From Bidens hawaiensis (lineage: Eukaryota; Streptophyta; Magnoliopsida; Asterales; Asteraceae), in NCBI GenBank assembly GCA_021521415.1, contig JAIQDT010002047.1:310001-374000 (forward strand): 64,000 nt of DNA, read 5' to 3'. Position numbers and translations under genes: made by a program. How positions within the stretch are numbered: position 1 is the stretch's first letter; the number at the start of each line of letters is the position of its first letter. This document shows, piece after piece, positions 56,518-64,000 of this stretch. The notes beneath the pieces were generated by a model. The model searched no databases and was not told the origin of the DNA. It was given only the letters and a program-made list of their open reading frames with translations.

Positions 56518-59500
56518 TTACTCGGGATTGACCATCCCGTTAAGCTCAATCAGGTTAAGAAATCTTGATTTATCAAAAGCTTTTGTGAACAAGTCAGCAA
56601 GATTTTCAAGAGTATCAACTTTTTCGATCTTAATGAGTCTCTTCTCAGCACAATCCCGTATGAAGTGATGACGAATGTCAATATGCTTTGTTTTACTATG
56701 CTTCACGGGATTGTTAATGACTGAGATTGCGGCAGTGTTATCAATTAAAATGGGAGAGAGTAGAAAATTCAAACCGTAGTCGCGCAATTGTTGCTGAATC
56801 CATAAAACCTGGGAGCAGCAGTTGGATGCTGCCATGTATTCAGCTTCACATGTTGAAATTGCAACCGATGTTTGTTTCTTGCACTGCCATGAAACTAATC
56901 TTCCTCCAAGAAATTGGCAGCCTCCCGTTGTTGACTTCCGACTCTGATTACAACCACCATAGTCAGAATCCGAGTATGCTATCAGTTCAAAGTCTCCACC
57001 TTTCGGGTACCACAACCCTAGTTTCGGCTTGCCTTTGAGGTACCGCAAGATCCTCTTCACACCTTTCATGTGAGATTCCTTTGGGTTTGCCTGGAAACGA
57101 GCACAAAGACAAACAGCAAACATAATATCAGGTCTAGAAGCAGTTAAATACATCAAAGAACCTATTATCGCCCGATATTGAGTAGGGTCCACATCCGCGT
57201 CACCGTCTGATTCAGTTCCCAGTTTGTGATTGACGCAGATTGGTGTGTCAAATGGAGAACTGTCCCCCATCTTGAATCTTTCCAGCACATCATGAACATA
57301 TTTCGTTTGATGAATGAACATACCATCCTTCCTTTGATCCACCTGCAAACCTAAAAAGAAAGTTAGTTCACCCATTGCACTCATCTCGAATCGTTTCTTC
57401 ATGACGTCCTCAAAATCCTGACACATGGATACTCTTGTGGCTGCAAAAATTATGTCATCCACGTAGACTTGAACCAGCAGGAAGTCACATCCATCTCTCT
57501 TTACAAAAAGCGTGCTGTCTATCAACCCCCTCTCGAAACCATTTTCCAGCAAGTAATCAGATAAAGTTGAATACCAGGCCCGAGGAGCCTGATGTAACCC
57601 ATATAATGCCTTGCTCAACCTGTATACGTGATCAGGAAAGTCCGGGTCTGGAAAACCCGGAGGTTGCTCAACATACACAACCTCATCAACTTTCCCGTTA
57701 AGGAACGCACTCTTAACATCCAACTGAAAAACCTTCATCTTCTTAAAAGCAGCAAATGCCAAAAACAGTCGAATTGCTTCTAACCGGGCAACAGGAGCGA
57801 AAACTTCATTGTAATCAATACCCTCTTGTTGATTGAAACCTTTAACCACCAGCCTCGCCTTATTACGCACGACTATTCCCTTATCATCTCTCTTGCATTT
57901 GAACACCCATTTTGTGCCTATAGCATGCACATGCTTTGGTTTTTCAACCAAAGTCCACACTTCCATCTTCTTGAACTGAGCCAACTCTTCCTGCATGGCA
58001 TCGACCCACGAGCTGTCCTTTAAAGCCATTTGATAATTTTTTGGTTCAATTTGGCTTATAAAGCAGGAGTACAAACATTCATTCAGTATACCTGTGTCTC
58101 TTATGCTGGTATAGACACAGGTGTTCTCGGTCAAACTACTTCTGGTTTGTACACCGGAGGACACATCACCTATAACATTCTCCAGTGGGTGATTCTTGTG
58201 AATTCTCGTGGTCGGTACAGCACCGACATGCAGATTGTCTTCTAAGTTTGAAGAGAGCTCATCTATGGTTGTTTCAGGCTGAGAGTGAAACGGATTAATG
58301 AATTCGTCTTCAGTTGAGGCCGCAGGGGTATTGAAAGGGTTTGATGTGGAAGGTTGAGATGTTTCAGTCATCTGATGGTGCAGTAAATTCTCTTCCTCAT
58401 CAAAAATCATCTTCGTCGCAGTAGTTTCTTCCACTTCAGAAATCTCCAGATCAGGCACGTTAAACGACTTAAAAAGTTTAACATAGTCAAAGAGCTCCGC
58501 CGGTCCATTGCTTGGTTTTGGCGGTTGGTAACTAGTAATGTCAGTGTTACAGACCACCTCCACCTTGCAAGTGGAAGTATTGAAGATCCGTCTGTTGGGG
58601 GTCCCAACAACGTAACCAACGAGGATTCCCTCATCAGCTACTTCCCCAAATTTCGAGTTAGGCTTCAAAATCGAACAAGGAGACCCAAATGGCTCAAGAC
58701 CGCACAAGTTGGGCTTCCTTCCTTGCATAAGCTCATAACACGTTTTTCCAAGCTTCTTAACCGTTAACACCCGATTCAGAACATAGCAGGCTGTAGCCAC
58801 CGCTTCAGCCCAGAACATCACAGGAAGTTTTGAGTCAGCCAGCATAGTTCTGGCTCCTTCTATCAACGTTCGGTTCTTCCTTTCAGCCACTCCATTCTGT
58901 TGTGGAGTATACGGAGCGCTGAATTGATGCTCAATGCCCTTCTGAAGACAGAAGATTTCCATTTCAAAATTTTTGAACTCCGTCCCATTGTCACTTCTGA
59001 TGTACTTAACTGATTTGCTCATGATATTCTCAACTTTTGTAATTAGATTCTTTACCATCTGAGCAGTCTCATCTTTAGTTTTCAGAAAGTATACCCACGA
59101 GTATCGCGAGTAATCATCAGTTATCACCAAGCAGTAGGAAGTACCGCCAAGACTTTGTACATTCACTGGACCGAAGAGATCCATATGAAGTAACTCTAGA
59201 GTACCACCTATTGAATTAATCTTCTTGGTGAGATGGCTTTTCTTATGTTGTTTTCCTTTCTTGCATGCAATACATTTATCTTCAAAGTTGAAATTTTTTA
59301 AAGGAACACCAATCACAAGCCCATTTCTGACAAGGTAGTTCATCTTCCGAAGATGAATATGTCCCATCCTCCTGTGCCACAGCTCCGATTCAGATTCGCT
59401 AGCTTTTGTCAGTAAACATGATTCTCCAGTTAACATTACAGTTGACCTCATATCCATCACATAAGTGTTTGTCTCACGTGGAGCTTTCATCACAATCCAT

Positions 59501-59820
59501 TCTTCTGGTATTTGAAAACCAGGCTTTAACACAATCGCTTCATCTTTCGTGAAATGGACAGTATAATCTTTATCACAAATCTGCGACACGCTTAGCAGAT
59601 TGTGCTTTAACTCCTCCACAAAATTCACATTCTCTAGTGTCATCCTCCCATTTGACACTGTTCCTCTTCCAGTTATTCGTCCTCCACTTTCACCAGCAAA
59701 ACTAACTCTAGCTCCCTGAACAGGTTTTAAATCTTGCAACAAGTGTTTGTTGCCAGTCATGTGCCGGGAACAGCCGCTATCTACAATCCAAAGATTGTTG
59801 GCAGCCCTGTTCAACTGTTC
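56518..59820 (-). CDS. B2 pol: protease, integrase, reverse transcriptase, RNase H
   Basis: Open from the predicted intron acceptor (59820) to the stop at 56518; the frame stays open further upstream to 59859, overlapping gag. Counting from 59859: protease DSG at 27-29; zinc site H162/H167-H169, C196, C199; integrase D227, D290, E326; RT with YVDD at 799-802; RNase H D964, D966, E1007, D1040; end NGMVNPE. All catalytic residues are present. The protein cuts the polyprotein, copies RNA to DNA and inserts it. It has no good start of its own. Fusion to gag codon 493 by splicing would give a protein of about 1,593 residues. Confidence 0.93.
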   Translation of the reverse strand, partial: EQLNRAANNLWIVDSGCSRHMTGNKHLLQDLKPVQGARVSFAGESGGRITGRGTVSNGRMTLENVNFVEELKHNLLSVSQICDKDYTVHFTKDEAIVLKPGFQIPEEWIVMKAPRETNTYVMDMRSTVMLTGESCLLTKASESESELWHRRMGHIHLRKMNYLVRNGLVIGVPLKNFNFEDKCIACKKGKQHKKSHLTKKINSIGGTLELLHMDLFGPVNVQSLGGTSYCLVITDDYSRYSWVYFLKTKDETAQMVKNLITKVENIMSKSVKYIRSDNGTEFKNFEMEIFCLQKGIEHQFSAPYTPQQNGVAERKNRTLIEGARTMLADSKLPVMFWAEAVATACYVLNRVLTVKKLGKTCYELMQGRKPNLCGLEPFGSPCSILKPNSKFGEVADEGILVGYVVGTPNRRIFNTSTCKVEVVCNTDITSYQPPKPSNGPAELFDYVKLFKSFNVPDLEISEVEETTATKMIFDEEENLLHHQMTETSQPSTSNPFNTPAASTEDEFINPFHSQPETTIDELSSNLEDNLHVGAVPTTRIHKNHPLENVIGDVSSGVQTRSSLTENTCVYTSIRDTGILNECLYSCFISQIEPKNYQMALKDSSWVDAMQEELAQFKKMEVWTLVEKPKHVHAIGTKWVFKCKRDDKGIVVRNKARLVVKGFNQQEGIDYNEVFAPVARLEAIRLFLAFAAFKKMKVFQLDVKSAFLNGKVDEVVYVEQPPGFPDPDFPDHVYRLSKALYGLHQAPRAWYSTLSDYLLENGFERGLIDSTLFVKRDGCDFLLVQVYVDDIIFAATRVSMCQDFEDVMKKRFEMSAMGELTFFLGLQVDQRKDGMFIHQTKYVHDVLERFKMGDSSPFDTPICVNHKLGTESDGDADVDPTQYRAIIGSLMYLTASRPDIMFAVCLCARFQANPKESHMKGVKRILRYLKGKPKLGLWYPKGGDFELIAYSDSDYGGCNQSRKSTTGGCQFLGGRLVSWQCKKQTSVAISTCEAEYMAASNCCSQVLWIQQQLRDYGLNFLLSPILIDNTAAISVINNPVKHSKTKHIDIRHHFIRDCAEKRLIKIEKVDTLENLADLFTKAFDKSRFLNLIELNGMVNPE

Positions 59821-60986
59821 CTGCACAATAAAACAATGAGTTAGAATCTTGGGACCCAAGACCAGTTGGTCTTGGATCGATACATCCCGTACCCTGGCTT
59901 TCTCAAGTTAGCGTCAGGATAATTTCTGTACGTCCTGTTAGGGAATCTCCCTGCAGATTGAGTGTAATGCCTTCCAAACCTTTGAGAATAGAAAGTGTTA
60001 TTTCTTGTGGTTTGGTTGTAAAAATGAGGTTGGTTTTTATGAAAACTTGAATTCGTTACATTTTGGCAATTTTTAAAGTTTTCATTTTTAGCTGGAATAA
60101 AATGACGCTTATTCTCATTTTTATTTGGCTTCACATCTCTAAATCTCGGTTTCAAAGGACAATCTGCAACAAGATGTCCTAACCTGTTACATCTAAAGCA
60201 ACATCTACTCTCCATTTTCTTGTCAAATGTTGGTTTGGATGTAGAGGTAGTATTACCAGCCGTTCGTCTCACATAAGGTGGGACGTACGGATTGAGTGGA
60301 GAACTCTTTTTAGAAACTTTATCATTATCTCCACTGGTGGGTAATTCTACCTTTTCTTTTGTCTGACCAGATTCGGACAACATATCCGAATCTGATGAGA
60401 CTGGACTTGATACAGAAATATTCACACTAGAAACAGGCGAACTTGTTTCGCCACAGCTAACACTTGGTTTGACACTAGTAATTCTAATTGGGGTTGACTG
60501 AGCAATCTCAAAATCAACAGATTTCTGAACACTTGGATTATAAGTGTAATTATGGTTAAAGGGTGGTGGAACCTCGTGGTATCCGATTCCTGCCCTCTTT
60601 GCAGAGGTACTTGGATCACTCACAAGGTGATCAAGGATAGCCGAGGAGTTTCTGAACTGCTCAAGTTTGCGGTTCAGTTCCACCACCTTTACCTGGTGGT
60701 CAGCAATCTGTTTATCTCTATCAGCAATCAATTTTGTCTTTTCTTCCAACACCTCATAACTAAGATCAATAATTTCTATTTTCTCAGCAAGTTTAGTTTT
60801 AAGACTTTTAATGTCTTTTTCACAAGCCTTTATCTTAACTTTATAACTGTTTTCTCTTGCTTTAATGAAATGGTGATCTTCTTTAACAGTTTTAAACTCA
60901 GCATCTAATTTGACATACTGATCAGTTATATTGGTTAGTTGCTCAGTCAAGTTTTCACAATTAGCACAAATAATTTTGGGACATAC
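59821..60986 (-). other. Putative gag-pol intron (phase 0), B2
   Basis: Donor CCAAG|GTATGTC at 60987/60986. Acceptor TTGTTTTATTGTGCAG|GAACAG ends at 59821. The branch point CTAAC about 21 nt upstream overlaps the gag stop TAA (59843-59841). The donor follows complete gag codon 493 and the acceptor precedes a complete pol codon. Length is 1,166 nt, against 1,181 in B1. The intron is itself open reading frame (Gag residues 494-874), so retention makes long Gag and removal makes Gag-Pol. Confidence 0.62.
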
Positions 60987-62465
60987 CTTGGATCTACCAT
61001 CCTGATCGTTCGCCATGAAAGCAGTTTCTTCTTCATTTGCTTTCTTCTCTCCATCAACCTTCTCAACTTCTACAGCTTCAGTCTCAGCCATGTGTGCTTG
61101 TTCACCCAAACCACTTGAGTGTTGGTTCCAGTTGTATTCTCCTGCCTCTCTAGTTAACATGGCATTGATCTCGCGGTTAATTCCAGAGTGTTGGTTAGGC
61201 CTAACTTGTCCCCGTTCAACTCTCTCATTCCTACATTCCCTAGCAAAGTGCCCGAACTGTTGACAATTGTAGCACCTTACTTTTGATTTGTCAAATCCAG
61301 GCCTACCACCAACAAACTTTCTTCCTGTTTTGTTCATAAAACGTTTTACCCGTCTCACGATCATTGCCATTTGCCATTGCAAATCTATTTCTTCCAAATC
61401 GTCAGCATCAATCTGGTCATAATCCTCATCAAGAACGGCAGGGTCCACAATCTTCCCCTGGATATAATTCTCGTATGAAGCAATAAATGAAGCGTAGACT
61501 GCAAACTGCTCTTCAGCAGATTTTACACTCATAGGCATCTTGGTGTAATTATTGCTTGTGGGACCAGCTGAATAACCACTTGTAGAGGATTGAGGCTTTG
61601 AAGCACTAGATCCTCCAGCAACAAAACATACGTCCCCATTTGAGTTCACAGAAACATTTCCTTCATGTGCAGAGTCAGAACCTGACTCCCCCTTCGAATA
61701 AAATGCAGCAGATTCAGGCCTTGAACTTGAGCCTGAGTTAACTTTAGCACCATACATACCAGGGTCTTGTATCTGGTCTGTGGGTGTCTCCTTTCGAACC
61801 ATATTTAGCTCATACGTTCTGAGCTTGTTCACTGCAGTTTCTAAGTCACAGTTAGGAAAGTCTTTGTCTTCCCTCATTAACACGGTATACATTTCCCACT
61901 TCGGTGGGAGAGCATCTAGAAGCTTTTCAACGATCTCCTCCTCTCGATAGGCAATTGAATAGTTGCTAAGCTCTGTCATTAAGTGATAGTATCGGGTGAT
62001 AATATCATCTAAGGATTCATTCTTCAAATATTTGAAGACGGAGAATTGGGTTTTTAAAAGTTTAATTTTTGAGGCACGTATACCCACGTTCCCCTCGAAT
62101 CTGTTTTCCAGAGCATCCCAGAGCTCTCTTGCAGAAGTGTACTTTCGGAATGTATGAAGAACTTCTTGAGGTAGTGCCATAGTAATAGCAGCATGGGCCT
62201 TACTCTCAGCCTCATACATTTTCTTCTCCTCGTCATCCATCTTACTGTACTTCTTAACCACATCACGTCCTTCGTATTGCATGGTTGGAGGTACATATCC
62301 ATCCTGCATGCACACCCACATCTTGGCGTCCTGATATTTGATATACTGGATGAACCTGTCCTTCCATGCCACGAAGTCCGTTCCCTTCATCAACCTCGGG
62401 GCCTTAGTGGCTGACCCCGCCTCTACCTCCATCTTGACTAAATCTGAGATGTTAATCGCGGACAT
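59841..62465 (-). CDS. B2 gag, 874 aa
   Basis: Begins [18 protein letters not shown] at 62465. Residues about 15-225 are the copia gag capsid-like region ([10 protein letters not shown]; then [20 protein letters not shown]). A Ser-rich linker follows, then an acidic [10 protein letters not shown] segment and zinc knuckle 1 at C398-C401-H406-C411. The coiled coil spans 503-608, followed by a Ser/Thr-rich tail. Zinc knuckle 2 is at C756-C759-H764-C769, with a basic Asn/Arg-rich end. Gag assembles the particle and packages RNA. It is unusually long for copia; residues after 493 lie in the predicted intron, so the coiled coil and second knuckle would belong only to the unspliced product. Confidence 0.93.
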   Translation of the reverse strand: MSAINISDLVKMEVEAGSATKAPRLMKGTDFVAWKDRFIQYIKYQDAKMWVCMQDGYVPPTMQYEGRDVVKKYSKMDDEEKKMYEAESKAHAAITMALPQEVLHTFRKYTSARELWDALENRFEGNVGIRASKIKLLKTQFSVFKYLKNESLDDIITRYYHLMTELSNYSIAYREEEIVEKLLDALPPKWEMYTVLMREDKDFPNCDLETAVNKLRTYELNMVRKETPTDQIQDPGMYGAKVNSGSSSRPESAAFYSKGESGSDSAHEGNVSVNSNGDVCFVAGGSSASKPQSSTSGYSAGPTSNNYTKMPMSVKSAEEQFAVYASFIASYENYIQGKIVDPAVLDEDYDQIDADDLEEIDLQWQMAMIVRRVKRFMNKTGRKFVGGRPGFDKSKVRCYNCQQFGHFARECRNERVERGQVRPNQHSGINREINAMLTREAGEYNWNQHSSGLGEQAHMAETEAVEVEKVDGEKKANEEETAFMANDQDGRSKVCPKIICANCENLTEQLTNITDQYVKLDAEFKTVKEDHHFIKARENSYKVKIKACEKDIKSLKTKLAEKIEIIDLSYEVLEEKTKLIADRDKQIADHQVKVVELNRKLEQFRNSSAILDHLVSDPSTSAKRAGIGYHEVPPPFNHNYTYNPSVQKSVDFEIAQSTPIRITSVKPSVSCGETSSPVSSVNISVSSPVSSDSDMLSESGQTKEKVELPTSGDNDKVSKKSSPLNPYVPPYVRRTAGNTTSTSKPTFDKKMESRCCFRCNRLGHLVADCPLKPRFRDVKPNKNENKRHFIPAKNENFKNCQNVTNSSFHKNQPHFYNQTTRNNTFYSQRFGRHYTQSAGRFPNRTYRNYPDANLRKPGYGMYRSKTNWSWVPRF

Positions 62466-63029
62466 CCTTGCGAAAACCTGAAAAACCTGAAAAACACAAA
62501 AAAAAATATTAAAACAGCTCAGATGGCGAAGTTAAGAATAACTTCGCTGGAAGTTAACTTCGCTGAACAAGAACTTCGCTGGATCTTAAATTCGCTTGGC
62601 TTGGCGAAGTTAAAAATAACTTCGCTTAAAATGGGCGAACTTAGGATGTAAGCGAAGTTGGGTGGTAAGCGAAGTTGGGTGGTAAGCGAAGTTACGGATA
62701 ACTTCGCTGTGGCGAACTTATGAGGTAAGCGAAGTTGTGGTTAACTTCGCTAATCCTTATATCTTCGCCGAAACCCTAATCTCCAGTGACGGCAACTTCG
62801 CCTGAATTCAGCAACTTCGCCCGATGAACGGTAACTTCGCCCGATGAACACGAAGAACAGTTCAGATCTGAAACTCGGATTTTAACGAGAATTTTGAAGG
62901 TTTAAAGGCTTAAACACACTGGTAGGTAGCTTGAATGATTAAACACACCAAAAACTCGTCCCGGTAACACCCGAAATTAAACGAAATCTACACCCGCGTG
63001 AAATCCCGAACCTCACAATCGAGCCGATG
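62466..63029 (-). other. B2 leader with GCGAAGTT/AACTTCGC cluster
   Basis: Untranslated leader. About 17 copies of the motif in alternating orientation lie between 62,521 and 62,840. Intervening sequence has diverged from B1 while the motif is retained. Confidence 0.75.
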
Positions 63030-63041
63030 GCTCTGATACCA
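63030..63041 (-). other. B2 primer-binding site (initiator tRNA-Met)
   Basis: tggtatcagagc on the - strand, two bases inside the 5' LTR. Confidence 0.93.
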
Positions 63042-63043
63042 AT

Positions 63044-63474
63044 TGTAGGTTCCTGGACGTGGATCGTATACGGGAAATCTCTAACAACGCAGGTGCGGAA
63101 TCCCTGCGTATATAGATACGAGCGTAGATATTGTATATATTGAATACACGAACAATGAACACGAGCTATAAGGTAAACACGTTATATTGAATAACCAAAC
63201 ACGTGACAGTAGGTCACTGTTACAGAGAACAAAACGAAACAAAACGTAAAACCAAAACCCTAACTCACGTCCTCTGCTGAAACGTTCTATTTAAACACGA
63301 CAACTTCGCCACTGGCGAAGTTGTCAGTAACCTCGCTAGATCAGCAAGTTCGCCATAGCGAACTTGCTGATAACTTCGCTAGTTTACAAAACAAACCATA
63401 AACAAACCATTAACTATATTACAGACTCGATAACAAATACTAGACTATGAACTACTGACAAACATGTACCAACA
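63044..63474 (-). repeat. B2 5' LTR
   Basis: 431 bp; no difference from 51,013-51,443 found on reading. Followed on the + strand by the second gttgc target copy (63,475-63,479). Confidence 0.95.
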
Positions 63475-63479
63475 GTTGC

Positions 63480-64000
63480 CATACTGTTCAACCAACCATT
63501 CAACTTTTCAAGATTCATTTTCAATGGTTTGGTCAGTAATGCTCAGAAGGCTGCACATGAGAAATTTTGATGTACCCAAGATTTTTACAAGTCTTGATTA
63601 ATAGAGCACTGCACGGATTAAACTTAGCTGGAGAGCATCTACACTTGCAAGATCCAAATATCTACAAGAATTAAAGGAGCAAGGAGTATGTTTAATGAAA
63701 ATGCAGAATGGGATATTCTGACTTGGTTGTTAAATGCAAACATTGAAATCATGGAACCTCCTTCCCAGAGCAAAGTGATGATGATTATGAAGAAAGTGAA
63801 AGTGATGAAGATTCTAAAGATAGTGATGATGAAAACAATGATGGTGATCATGATGCAGGAGATGAGATTGTAGTTGTTGAACCACAGGCAGAACAGGAGG
63901 TGATTGAACCGGTTGTTGCACAAATTGAAGCAGAGATTAATATGGAACTGGGAAATGATGAAGAAGTTGTTGAACCGGTTGTGGAACCCATTGGTCATGA
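63480..64000 (+). pseudogene. A2 ORF3, continuation after B2
   Basis: Matches A1 from 11,848 onward: the FNFSRFIFNG block, then the acidic tail. The frame is broken by stops and small indels (for example 'gcacatgag' near 63,553 where A1 has 'gcaatgag'). From about 63,895 it contains bases missing in A1 ('gaagcagagattaatatgg'), so A1 has a private deletion here. It runs off the window. Confidence 0.6.

Larger units (their letters stand above)
51013..63474 (-). mobile_element. Ty1/copia family B, copy B2, complete and apparently intact
   Basis: 12,462 bp on the - strand with 431-bp LTRs that I read as identical, a perfect 5-bp target duplication, PBS, PPT and intact gag, pol and ORF3. Identical LTRs mean a very recent insertion. 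Everything known to be needed for an autonomous copia element is present, plus ORF3. Its coding regions are clearly homologous to B1 but differ at many sites, so B1 and B2 belong to distinct subfamilies. Confidence 0.95.
37565..64000 (+). mobile_element. Ty1/copia family A, copy 2 (A2), interrupted by B2, runs off-window
   Basis: Has a 5' LTR, PBS, a decayed gag-pol, the same CACTA insertion as A1, a TCGAGCA cluster and ORF3. ORF3 is split at 51,012 by the B2 element and resumes at 63,480 (63,475-63,479 is the duplicated target gttgc). Sequence 39,164-51,007 matches 1-11,843, and 63,480-64,000 matches 11,848-12,345. Most differences are single bases, plus a few small indels. Confidence 0.88.

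Overview
This is nuclear DNA of a flowering plant, most likely Asteraceae. The window is almost entirely nested transposable elements, plus one recognisable host gene. The Asteraceae call rests on recall: the N-terminal domain of the extra 3' ORF (called ORF3 here) resembles a protein family common in Asteraceae Ty1/copia elements. It was not tested by a search.

Layout. (1) 1-15,085: copy 1 of a large defective Ty1/copia element ('family A', A1), with a decayed gag-pol, a 4.27-kb CACTA DNA transposon inserted behind pol, and a decayed ORF3. (2) 15,086-19,200: degenerate tandem repeats, a Ty3/gypsy-type LTR fragment (from 16,898) and AT-rich DNA. (3) 19,201-31,679: 'family B' Ty1/copia element B1, + strand, 463-bp LTRs, nonsense codons in gag and pol but an open 944-codon ORF3. 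(4) 31,680-32,330: probable mitochondrial DNA insert with a decayed tRNA-Pro(UGG). (5) 32,380-35,848: a MITE-like repeat, a heavy-metal-associated isoprenylated protein gene (33,031-33,541, - strand) and a foldback element. (6) 35,849-37,560: a second Ty3/gypsy-type LTR. (7) 37,565-64,000: A2, about 99% identical to A1 as read by eye and carrying the same CACTA insertion, interrupted at 51,013-63,474 by B2. B2 is a complete - strand family-B element with identical 431-bp LTRs, a 5-bp target duplication (gttgc) and intact gag, pol and ORF3.

How the family-B genes appear to work together. The order is LTR, tRNA-Met primer site, leader, gag, pol (protease, integrase, RT, RNase H), a spacer of about 2 kb, ORF3, polypurine tract, LTR. 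Gag and pol are in different frames. In both B copies a GT-AG intron of about 1.17 kb has phase-0 ends that would join codon 492/493 of gag in frame to pol. The gag stop codon lies inside the intron's predicted branch point. Unspliced RNA would give long Gag and spliced RNA Gag-Pol. ORF3 lies behind its own TATA box, next to the same short motif (GCGAAGTT/AACTTCGC) that fills the LTR and leader. A splice acceptor sits 2 nt before its ATG.

Family A repeats this plan with a different motif (TCGAGCA), clustered both in the LTR and before ORF3, each cluster followed by a TATA box. The pol-ORF3 spacer holds blocks recognisably conserved between A and B although their LTRs differ. These shared features are the main candidates for a little-described expression system. 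Relative order of events: CACTA into A, then the A1/A2 split (<=1% divergence), then B2 into A2.
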